A stretch of 5,909 bases of DNA from Paracoccaceae bacterium (GCA_020441345.1 JAGRMK010000138.1:1-5909); one strand, 5' to 3'; shown: positions 1 to 5,062, counted from the first letter of the stretch. Notes: generated from the sequence alone by a model not told the origin. Translations and numbers: made by a program.

Positions 1-58
1 GGGCGGCGTCCAGCGCCTGCAATTCGGCGGTGGGCATGTGGTTGGTGATCTGGCGCAT
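1..58 (-). CDS. Probable class III (PLP-dependent) aminotransferase, N-terminal fragment
   Basis: Only the first 19 codons are inside the window; the gene runs leftward off the edge. The peptide reads MRQITNHMPTAELQALDAA. The stretch TNHMPTAELQALDAA resembles, from memory, the extreme N-terminus of class III omega-aminotransferases ('aspartate aminotransferase family', beta-alanine/taurine/polyamine:pyruvate type) common in Rhodobacterales. None of the PLP-binding residues are visible, so the call rests on this short segment alone. The ATG at 58-56 is chosen because GGAG (69-66) precedes it by 7 nt; a second in-frame ATG lies at codon 8. It lies on the same strand as the GntR regulator, 119 bp downstream of it, with a palindromic operator candidate and a promoter-like sequence in the gap. 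It is therefore the most likely target of that regulator. Confidence 0.6.
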   Translation of the reverse strand, partial: MRQITNHMPTAELQALDAA

Positions 59-103
59 GGCGATACTCCGGCTTGCCCCGTCACGTCGGGGTGGATTCGT
101 CCC

Positions 104-132
104 ACGATACGACCAGCCCCAAGCAGGAGCAA
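104..132 (-). promoter_or_regulatory. Candidate sigma-70 promoter of the aminotransferase gene
   Basis: On the minus strand TTGCTC (132-127) is separated by 17 bp from TATCGT (109-104), placing transcription start near 97, about 40 nt before the ATG. The match to the consensus is partial (3/6 and 4/6). The perfect palindrome at 136-149 lies directly upstream of the -35 box, a position suited to repression or activation. The assignment is by eye. Confidence 0.35.
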
Positions 133-135
133 TAG

Positions 136-149
136 AATTTGATCAAATT
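136..149. promoter_or_regulatory. Perfect 14-bp palindrome, probable GntR/FCD operator
   Basis: AATTTGATCAAATT is a perfect palindrome in an otherwise GC-rich setting. It lies in the 119-bp gap between the GntR regulator and the aminotransferase start, just upstream of the candidate -35 box. A copy matching at 12 of 14 positions is found at 859-872 in front of the regulator gene. GntR-family dimers bind short palindromes of this kind, so this is inferred to be the binding site of the regulator encoded next to it. Confidence 0.6.
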
Positions 150-177
150 GCCGTGCCCGCGTGGGGCCTTTTCGTCG

Positions 178-849
178 TCACGACTGCGAGCGGGCAATAT
201 CGGCGCGCACCATGTCGATGCCCTGCACGATATCGGCCTTGATCGCCGCCTCAAGCCGCAGGGCGTCGCCGTCGCGCATCGCCGACAGCGCATCCTTGTG
301 CCGATCGGGGCCAATCGATCCACCGCTTTCGACCACCACGCGCAGCGACGGACCAAACCGCAGCCAGAGAGAGGCCGTCAGCGATAGCAGAATCGGCGCA
401 TCGGCGGCCTCGTACAGCGCGAAATGAAAGCGATAGTTTCCTGCCAGATACCCCTGCACATCACCCGCGCCGATGGCCTTGTCGATGGCCGCATCGACCA
501 GTGCCAGCGCATCAATCGCGGCCGGGCTCATCCGGTCCAGCGCCCGCCGCGCCAGTTCGGGCTCCAGCGACAGGCGCACAAAGGCCAGTTCATCCAGTTG
601 CGACAGCGTGAGCCGCGCCACCGAAATCCGGCGGTTTTCATGCAGCGTCAACGCCCCTTCGGCCGTCAGCCGGCGGATCGCCTCGCGCACCGGGGTCATT
701 CCCGCGCCCAGATCTGCGGTAATCCCCTGCAGAGTAACCTTTTGCCCCGGTGCCAGATCGCCGAACATCATCTTGTCGCGCAACCGGCGATAAGTGGCCT
801 CGTGCTCGGGCAACTTGCCGGTGGTGCTGGCGGCCTGTGGAAACTGCAT
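178..849 (-). CDS. GntR family transcriptional regulator, FCD (FadR) subfamily
   Basis: Cytoplasmic DNA-binding regulator of 223 aa, the usual size for FCD regulators. Residues 15-80 form the GntR winged helix: EATYRRLRD, FGDLAPGQ, then the recognition-helix signature MTPVREAIRRLTAEGAL at 51-67. Residues about 85-215 are the all-helical FCD effector domain, with RLSLEPELA (92-100), NYRFH (138-142) and RH (183-184). N138, H142 and H184 sit where the family often binds a metal. The effector is unknown; family members sense carboxylates and amino-acid-derived acids. The start at 849 (GGACGGG upstream) is preferred because the operator copy at 859-872 then falls 10 bp before the ATG. An in-frame ATG at 891, preceded by AGAGGG, would give 237 aa but put the operator inside the gene. 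It probably controls itself and the downstream aminotransferase, and perhaps the divergent peptidase. Confidence 0.92.
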   Translation of the reverse strand: MQFPQAASTTGKLPEHEATYRRLRDKMMFGDLAPGQKVTLQGITADLGAGMTPVREAIRRLTAEGALTLHENRRISVARLTLSQLDELAFVRLSLEPELARRALDRMSPAAIDALALVDAAIDKAIGAGDVQGYLAGNYRFHFALYEAADAPILLSLTASLWLRFGPSLRVVVESGGSIGPDRHKDALSAMRDGDALRLEAAIKADIVQGIDMVRADIARSQS

Positions 850-858
850 ACCCGTCCG

Positions 859-872
859 AAAGTGATCAAATT
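859..872. promoter_or_regulatory. Second operator copy at the gntR start
   Basis: AAAGTGATCAAATT matches the perfect palindrome at 136-149 at 12 of 14 positions and keeps the TGATCA core and the right arm. It lies 10-23 bp upstream of the preferred regulator start (849) and about 100 bp upstream of the divergent P1 peptidase start (970). This fits autoregulation and possibly shared control of the divergent gene. A weak minus-strand promoter, TAAACA (917-912) with 18 bp to TATGCG (893-888), would place the site just after the transcription start. On the plus strand a weak pair TTTACG (913-918) and TAAGGT (936-941), spaced 17 bp, could drive the peptidase. Confidence 0.5.
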
Positions 873-969
873 CCCCAATGTGGTAACGCATAGCGCGCCC
901 TCTGCCTAGCTGTTTACGGCACCAGGCCCCCGCACTAAGGTCACCGCAAGACCCAGACAGGACCCAAAG

Positions 970-1971
970 ATGACCGCATATGCCCCCGGCCCCCGCAACC
1001 TGATCACCGATGTGCCCGGCCTGAGCGCCGGCCATGCCGCCGATCCAACCCTGAAAAGCGGGGCCACGGTGGTGTTGGGCGACGTGCCGATGGTTGCGGG
1101 CGTGCATGTGATGGGCGGCGCGCCGGGCACACGCGAAACGGACCTGCTGGCCCCTGACAAGATGGTGCAGGCGGTGGACGCGCTGGTTCTGTCAGGGGGA
1201 TCTGCGTTCGGGCTGGCAGCGGCGCAGGGCGTGGCCGACGCATTGGCGCAACGCGGTCGCGGGTTTGCCATCGGGTCGGTGCGGGTGCCGATCGTGCCGG
1301 GTGCGATCCTGTTCGACCTGCTTAACGGCGGCAACAAGGGATGGTCCGAGAACCCGTATCCGGCGCTTGGCCGCGCGGCGCTGGATGCCTGCACCCGCGA
1401 TTTCACCCTGGGCACCATCGGGGCGGGCGCCGGGGCCACCGTGGCGGGGCTCAAGGGCGGGCTGGGCTCTGCCTCGGTGGTGCTGGCCTCAGGCATCACG
1501 GTCGGCGCTTTGGTTGCGGTGAACGCGGTCGGCGGCGTGACGGTGGGGGATGAACCCGCCTTCTGGGCCGCTCCGTTCGAGATCGGCGATGAATTTGGCG
1601 GGCTGGGTGTGGCGCGCGGCAAACCGACGCTGTTCCCCCCTCCGGTCAAGCGTCTGGGCGAGGCAACGACGATTGCCATCGTCGCTACCGATGCCACACT
1701 GACCAAGCCGCAGGCAACACGCATGGCTACCGCCGCGCATGACGGGCTGGCGCGCGCCGTGGTGCCCGCGCACACTCCTCACGATGGCGACCTGGTATTT
1801 GCCGCCGCCACTGGCCAGCGCCCCCTGCCCGAGGGCGGCGCGCTGGAACTCGGCCACGCCGCCGCGCTCTGTCTAAGCCGGGCAATTGCGCGCGGCGTCT
1901 ACCACGCACGGGCCGAACCCGGTGACTTGCTACCCTGCTGGCAGGACCGCTTCGGTCATTCCGCGGGATAG
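970..1971 (+). CDS. P1/S58 family peptidase (DmpA-like aminopeptidase, Ntn-type self-processing hydrolase)
   Basis: Protein of 333 aa, typical for this family, with no signal peptide. Family members (DmpA D-/L-aminopeptidase, BapA beta-peptidyl aminopeptidase, NylC nylon-oligomer hydrolase) are made as one chain and cut themselves to expose a Ser or Thr nucleophile. Visible landmarks are the N-terminal ITDVPGLSAGH (12-22), GGSAFGL (76-82), KGGLGSAS (162-169), VAVNAVG (182-188), then ATTIAIVATDATLTK (232-246) and AHDGLARAVVPAHTPHDGD (256-274). By alignment with the DmpA nucleophile stretch, the nucleophile should be Thr233, with the cut between Ala232 and Thr233. Chains would be about 25 and 10 kDa. 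AGGA at 959-962 is 7 nt before the ATG. The gene is divergent from gntR and overlaps the lipoprotein gene end by 16 bp. The natural substrate cannot be read from sequence. Confidence 0.92.
   Translation: MTAYAPGPRNLITDVPGLSAGHAADPTLKSGATVVLGDVPMVAGVHVMGGAPGTRETDLLAPDKMVQAVDALVLSGGSAFGLAAAQGVADALAQRGRGFAIGSVRVPIVPGAILFDLLNGGNKGWSENPYPALGRAALDACTRDFTLGTIGAGAGATVAGLKGGLGSASVVLASGITVGALVAVNAVGGVTVGDEPAFWAAPFEIGDEFGGLGVARGKPTLFPPPVKRLGEATTIAIVATDATLTKPQATRMATAAHDGLARAVVPAHTPHDGDLVFAAATGQRPLPEGGALELGHAAALCLSRAIARGVYHARAEPGDLLPCWQDRFGHSAG
1934..1957. other. Two adjacent short hairpins at a convergent gene end
   Basis: CCTG-CTGG-CAGG (1934-1945) and GACCG-CTT-CGGTC (1945-1957) are back-to-back perfect stems in the last codons of the P1 peptidase, ending at the stop codon of the opposing lipoprotein gene. 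They lack a T tract, so a role in transcription ending is only a possibility. Confidence 0.25.
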
Positions 1972-2342
1972 GTCGCGCGACACTGCGCCTCGGCCTGCGC
2001 GGCCTGCTGTTGCGCACGCGCCAACTGCCGCTCCAGCAGGTCAACGCGCTCTTGCTCAAGGGCACGGTTGACCGGATGGCGGATTTCCTGGACCTCTTGC
2101 GACCAGCGCGTGCAGGGGCTCGCCACTCCGCCCGGCCCATAGCAGACCGTCGTGATCAGTTCGGGCATCGTCACCCGCTCGATCCGGTATCCGTAGCGCA
2201 CCGCGTTGCGCCCTTCGTCCAGATCGCGCTGAATATCCAGAACATCCTGATTGGCGGCAATGAGGCATTGCTGCAACGGCGAGGCGCATCCGGCAAGACC
2301 CGCCAACACCAGCACCAGACCCGCCTTTGCACTCCACGTCAT
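1956..2342 (-). CDS. Small cysteine-containing lipoprotein of unknown function
   Basis: Predicted 128-aa lipoprotein. A lysine at position 6, a hydrophobic stretch (7-18) and the lipobox LAGC (16-19) give a type II signal peptide with lipidated Cys19. Alanine at +2 argues for sorting to the outer membrane. The mature part carries four more cysteines (26, 67, 77, 121), which could form two disulfides in the periplasm. The last third (about 93-120) is a Gln/Ala/Glu/Arg-rich helix that looks like a coiled coil. I do not recognise a named domain. The Cys pattern with a Gly-Tyr near residue 51 recalls, from memory, small Rhodobacteraceae lipoproteins that are often misnamed 'excinuclease ABC subunit B'. 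The start at 2342 has AGGGGG five nt upstream and is the only start that gives a proper signal peptide. A promoter candidate sits at 2365-2393. Confidence 0.82.
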   Translation of the reverse strand: MTWSAKAGLVLVLAGLAGCASPLQQCLIAANQDVLDIQRDLDEGRNAVRYGYRIERVTMPELITTVCYGPGGVASPCTRWSQEVQEIRHPVNRALEQERVDLLERQLARAQQQAAQAEAQCRATYPAE

Positions 2343-2364
2343 GTCATCCCCCTGCTTTGCCCGC

Positions 2365-2393
2365 AGTCTAGGACGCCCGCAACGCATCGGCAA
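2365..2393 (-). promoter_or_regulatory. Candidate sigma-70 promoter of the lipoprotein gene
   Basis: On the minus strand TTGCCG (2393-2388) and TAGACT (2370-2365) are 17 bp apart, each matching 4 of 6 consensus bases. Transcription would start near 2358, leaving a 16-nt leader with the AGGGGG ribosome-binding site. The box lies in the 57-bp gap after the Trm112 gene. No hairpin terminator is visible there, so read-through from the operon may also occur. Confidence 0.4.
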
Positions 2394-2399
2394 ATCAAC

Positions 2400-2588
2400 T
2401 CAGTCGAGTTCACGCGCCTCAGAAGCCAACATGATCGGGATTCCGTTGCGGATCGGAAACGCCAGATGCGCACTGCGCGAGATCAGCTCCTGCGCCTGCG
2501 CATCATAGCTAAGTCGCCCTTGCGTGACAGGGCAGACCAGAACCTCCAGCATGTGACGGTCGATCTTGGGTGTGGTCGTGTCATTCAT
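2400..2588 (-). CDS. Trm112 family protein (YcaR/UPF0434 type)
   Basis: Short 62-aa cytoplasmic protein. The core HMLEVLVCPVTQGRLSYD (12-29), QELISRSAHLAFPIRNGIP (33-51) and EAR (57-59) follow the bacterial Trm112/YcaR pattern. Eukaryotic and archaeal Trm112 activates methyltransferases; the bacterial role is unsettled. In the YcaR-type motif CPVC...ELIC the cysteines can bind zinc, but here only Cys19 remains (CPVT, ELIS), so a zinc knuckle is unlikely. This reduced form is, as I recall, usual in alphaproteobacteria. The ATG at 2588-2586 overlaps the TGA of the LON-domain gene as ATGA, which fixes the start and points to translational coupling. Confidence 0.93.
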   Translation of the reverse strand: MNDTTTPKIDRHMLEVLVCPVTQGRLSYDAQAQELISRSAHLAFPIRNGIPIMLASEARELD

Positions 2589-3238
2589 TGAACGGTCTCC
2601 CCGGCTGTCCCGGTCGGTCCGCGCAGGGCGAATTCCATCAGAGTCACCAGCGTCTCGCGGCGGGTCGTCAGCGACGGCGCCTCCAGCAAGGCTTGCCGCT
2701 CTTCGGGGCCGAAGGGGCACAGCATCGACAGCGCGTTGATCAGCAATTCGTCCTCGGCCTCTTTCAGGCTGTCCCATTCCGTCGACAGCGATACCGCCGC
2801 GAAATAGCGCCCCAGCAGATCGAGAAACGCCGCCCGCTCCAGCCCGGAATCAGCCTCGGCGCGCCCCAGATCGCGCCCGAATCCGGTCCAGTCCACGCGC
2901 GCACGGCGATAAGGCGTCTCGCCGGCATCAACCTCGGCGATCAGGCGAAACCGCGACACACCGGTCAGCGAAATCATGTAGCGCCCATCCTCGGTCTCGG
3001 AAAACGAGGTCAGGCGCCCGGCGCACCCGATGCGATGCAAGCGCCCCGCCTCGCCCGCCGGGACAGCCCGCGGCTGGATCATTCCGATCAGCCGCGCTGG
3101 CGTCTTCAGACAATCGTCGAGCATCGCCAGATAGCGCGGCTCGAAAACATGCAGCGGCAACTTGGCGCGCGGCAGCAGCAAGGCCCCCGGCAGCGGGAAC
3201 AAGGCAAGCGTGTCAGGCAGGTCTGCGGCGTTCAACAT
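2585..3238 (-). CDS. Stand-alone LON substrate-binding (LON N-terminal) domain protein
   Basis: Protein of 217 aa made only of the LON N-terminal domain, with no AAA+ ATPase and no Ser-Lys protease part. The hallmark LFPLPGALLLPRAKLPLHVFEPRY spans residues 13-36. It is followed by LIGMIQP, the beta-rich PUA-like half (through about residue 125) and a helical C-terminal half. In Lon protease this domain recognises substrates; the role of the stand-alone form is not settled. The gene lies 26 bp after the co-chaperedoxin gene and overlaps the Trm112 gene by 4 bp. The start at 3238 is chosen because homologues begin close to DLP...FPLPGA. An in-frame ATG at 3259, 5 bp after the upstream stop, would add 7 residues. 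Neither start has a well-spaced Shine-Dalgarno (AGAGG lies only 1 nt from 3238), so coupling to the upstream gene is likely. Confidence 0.92.
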   Translation of the reverse strand: MLNAADLPDTLALFPLPGALLLPRAKLPLHVFEPRYLAMLDDCLKTPARLIGMIQPRAVPAGEAGRLHRIGCAGRLTSFSETEDGRYMISLTGVSRFRLIAEVDAGETPYRRARVDWTGFGRDLGRAEADSGLERAAFLDLLGRYFAAVSLSTEWDSLKEAEDELLINALSMLCPFGPEERQALLEAPSLTTRRETLVTLMEFALRGPTGTAGETVQ

Positions 3239-3264
3239 GCCTCTGACATAGTGCGCCATGCCCG

Positions 3265-4167
3265 TCAGGCAAATATCATCGACGACAGACGGCGGCGGCT
3301 TTTCTGCCCCAGCGGATCCTTGGGGTTGAGCGCGTCGAAAATGGTGAACAGCTGGGTCTTGGCCGCGCCGTCGTTCCACTCGCGGTCGCGGCGGAACAAT
3401 TCGAGCAATTCGTCGATCGCCCCGGCCACGTCGCCCTTGGCATGCAGCGCCTTGGCCAGATCGAACCGTGCCTGGTGATCGGTGGGATCCGCCGCCAGCA
3501 CGGCGCGCAACTCATCCACCGGACCGGCGTTCTGCGCCTGCCGCGCCAGAGCGAGCTGGGCGCGCGCGGCCTCCAGCTCATGCGCCTTGGCAATCGCGGC
3601 CGGAGCACTGGCCAGCAGCGCCTCGGCCTGGTCCAGCGACCCGGCGGCGATATGCGCCCGTGCCAAACCACCAACCGCCGCCGCGTTCTCGGGCTCTTCG
3701 CCGACGATGGCCGCAAAGACCTCGATCGCGTCGGCGGTGTTGCCGGCTTCCAGCATCGCCTCGGCTTCGGCCAGAGCCTCGGCCAACCCGCCATCCCCGG
3801 CCAGCGCGGACAGCTTGTCGACGAAGACCTTCAATTCCGATGGAGGCAAGGCTCCCTGAAACGCATCCACTGGCCGGCCCTGATGAAAGGCATAGACGGT
3901 CGGGATCGACTGGATCCGCAATTGCCCGGCGATGGCCTGGTTTTCATCGACGTTGATCTTGACCATCTTCACCTTGCCCTTGGCTGCGGTGACGGCGGCT
4001 TCCAGCGCGGGACCAAGCGTCTTGCACGGGCCGCACCAGGGCGCCCAGAAATCGACGATTACCGGCACCTCCTGGCTGGCGTCGATCACATCGCGCATGA
4101 AGTCGGCTTCGGTCGTGTCCTTGATCAGATCGCCCGCCTTGGGCGCGGCACCCAGATTGCCCAGCAT
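3265..4167 (-). CDS. cnoX: Thioredoxin-TPR co-chaperedoxin (CnoX/YbbN type)
   Basis: Protein of 300 aa in two parts. Residues 14-120 are a thioredoxin fold with the intact redox motif WCGPC (44-48), FWAPW before it, and the cis-proline in SIPT (Pro89). Residues about 125-290 are TPR-like helical repeats, for example LAEAEAMLEAGNTADAIEVF and LAKALHAKGDVAGAIDELLELF. This layout and length match CnoX/YbbN, a holdase that protects proteins and passes them to chaperonins. The E. coli protein lacks the two-cysteine motif, whereas the Caulobacter one keeps it, so this copy is probably both chaperone and reductase. The ATG at 4167 has GAGGGG upstream. It is the first gene of a likely operon with the LON-domain and Trm112 genes. 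A weak -35/-10 pair (4253-4258 and 4228-4233, 19 bp apart) may serve it. Confidence 0.93.
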   Translation of the reverse strand: MLGNLGAAPKAGDLIKDTTEADFMRDVIDASQEVPVIVDFWAPWCGPCKTLGPALEAAVTAAKGKVKMVKINVDENQAIAGQLRIQSIPTVYAFHQGRPVDAFQGALPPSELKVFVDKLSALAGDGGLAEALAEAEAMLEAGNTADAIEVFAAIVGEEPENAAAVGGLARAHIAAGSLDQAEALLASAPAAIAKAHELEAARAQLALARQAQNAGPVDELRAVLAADPTDHQARFDLAKALHAKGDVAGAIDELLELFRRDREWNDGAAKTQLFTIFDALNPKDPLGQKSRRRLSSMIFA

Positions 4168-4191
4168 GGTTTTCCCCTCGACTATGGTTCA

Positions 4192-4219
4192 CGCGTGGCC
4201 TGCACATCTCGGCCACGTG
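4192..4219. promoter_or_regulatory. Inverted repeat in the cnoX/SGNH divergent gap
   Basis: CGCGTGGCC (4192-4200) pairs with GGCCACGTG (4211-4219) over nine positions, including one G-T wobble, around a 10-nt loop. The right arm also lies in the 10-bp palindrome GCCACGTGGC (4212-4221). It is in the 137-bp gap between divergent genes, 25 bp upstream of the cnoX ATG. It could be a regulator site or a hairpin near the 5' end of the cnoX message. The rest of the gap shows only weak promoter-like sequence. Confidence 0.35.
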
Positions 4220-4304
4220 GCTTGGCCCCTATATGCGTGCGCCGCGCGCCGACTCCAAGGGGCAAGTTCTGGACAACCTGCTGCGGCCTGCGCATTCTGG
4301 GGCG

Positions 4305-4940
4305 ATGACGACGATCCTGACCTTCGGCGATTCCAATACCCACGGCACGCCGCCGATGACCCGACGCGGCGTTTACAACCGCTATCCGCCGGGCGTGCGC
4401 TGGCCGACGGTGGCCGTCGCACAACTCGGCCCCGGATGGGCGCTGATCGAGGAGGGTCTGCCGGGCCGCACAACCCAATTCGACGATTCGGTGATGGACG
4501 GCGTGATGAACGGGTTCCTCGCCCTGCGCCAGGCCTTGCAAAGCCACGCGCCGATCGATGTGCTGACCGTCATGCTGGGCACCAACGACCTGAAAACCCG
4601 CTTTGCCGCGACCCCGGACCACGTCACCGGTGGCTGCGCGGCGCTTCTGGACCTCGCCCTCGGCGATGAGATGCAAACCCGCAACGGCGGCTTCAAACTG
4701 CTGCTCATCGCCCCGCCCCCGGTCGAGGAACGCGGCATTCTGGCCACCGATTTCTGGGGCGCGGCACAGAAATCCCGCGCCCTCCCCCCCCTCCTGCGCG
4801 CTCTCGCGCAATCCAGGGGTGCGGCCTTTCTCGACGCGGGCGCGCATGTCGCCCCCAGCCCGGTCGACGGCGTCCACCTCAACCCGGCCTCCCACCAGAC
4901 CCTCGGTCATGCCGTGGCGCTTGCCGTCAAATCCCTCTGA
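4305..4940 (+). CDS. SGNH/GDSL hydrolase, MsAcT-like esterase/acyltransferase
   Basis: Protein of 211 aa with all SGNH blocks: GDSNTHG (8-14, nucleophile Ser10), EEGLPGRTT (49-57, oxyanion Gly51), MLGTNDLKTRF (90-100, oxyanion Asn94) and DGVH (188-191, Asp188 and His191 completing the triad). The spacing and stretches such as VRWPTVAVAQLG, IEEGLxxRTT and LLIAPPP closely follow the Mycobacterium smegmatis acyltransferase/perhydrolase MsAcT. It likely cleaves or transfers short acyl esters in the cytoplasm, as no signal peptide is seen; the physiological substrate is unknown. The start at 4305 puts the GDS block at residue 8 as in the family. Only a weak GGGG, 2 nt away, precedes it, and an in-frame ATG at 4233 would add 24 unconserved residues. 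A run of eight C at 4784-4791 is crossed in frame. Oriented opposite to both neighbours. Confidence 0.93.
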   Translation: MTTILTFGDSNTHGTPPMTRRGVYNRYPPGVRWPTVAVAQLGPGWALIEEGLPGRTTQFDDSVMDGVMNGFLALRQALQSHAPIDVLTVMLGTNDLKTRFAATPDHVTGGCAALLDLALGDEMQTRNGGFKLLLIAPPPVEERGILATDFWGAAQKSRALPPLLRALAQSRGAAFLDAGAHVAPSPVDGVHLNPASHQTLGHAVALAVKSL

Positions 4941-4961
4941 CCTCGTCTTTGCTCTGCAAAT

Positions 4962-5011
4962 ATCCTTCGGGGTGAATTGGCCGAAGGCCAAGAGGGGGCG
5001 AACAGCCCCCT
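4962..5011. repeat. Three tandem hairpins, REP-like extragenic element
   Basis: Starting 21 bp after the SGNH stop, three stems follow each other almost without gap. They are ATCC-TTCG-GGGT (4962-4973, UUCG-type tetraloop, one wobble pair), TTGGCC-GAA-GGCCAA (4977-4991, perfect 6 bp) and AGGGGGC-GAACA-GCCCCCT (4993-5011, perfect 7 bp). From memory, the order 'aaatatcc..cggggtgaa, short stem, G-rich/C-rich stem' recurs after genes across Rhodobacteraceae genomes. This would make it a multicopy extragenic palindromic element; copy number cannot be tested in this window. No open reading frame here has recognisable coding character. Confidence 0.55.
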
Positions 5012-5024
5012 GCGGGCGCAGCAC

Positions 5025-5061
5025 GCGCGTTCTGAGGGGCTCGATGCCCCGAAGAACGCGC
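5025..5061. terminator. Long hairpin between convergent genes, probable bidirectional terminator
   Basis: GCGCGTTCT (5025-5033) pairs perfectly with AGAACGCGC (5053-5061). Inside it, after a tandem GA/GA mismatch, GGGGC (5036-5040) pairs with GCCCC (5046-5050) around the loop TCGAT. The 14 paired positions end one base before the xthA stop codon (5065-5063). There is no T tract on either side, so it is not a classical intrinsic terminator; it may protect 3' ends or help stop transcription from both convergent genes. Confidence 0.55.
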
Positions 5062-5062
5062 C

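Noticed and set aside
150..177. Possible terminator after the GntR gene (GCCC/GGGC stem near a T run)
   Set aside because: Only a 4-bp stem, and the T run is on the plus strand where no gene needs ending.
906..1775. 289-codon minus-strand open frame opposite the P1 peptidase
   Set aside because: Low-complexity Ala/Pro/Ser/Thr composition typical of the antisense of a GC-rich gene; the plus-strand peptidase has clear family motifs.
2570..3478. 302-codon plus-strand open frame opposite the LON-domain gene
   Set aside because: Gln/Arg-rich shadow of the LON-domain gene and cnoX end, with no motif.
3442..4308. 288-codon plus-strand open frame opposite cnoX
   Set aside because: Antisense of a gene with intact WCGPC and TPR features; no domain of its own.
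4784..4791. Run of eight C as a phase-variation tract or frameshift
   Set aside because: The SGNH frame continues intact through it to the catalytic Asp-His, and eight C is not unusual at this base composition.
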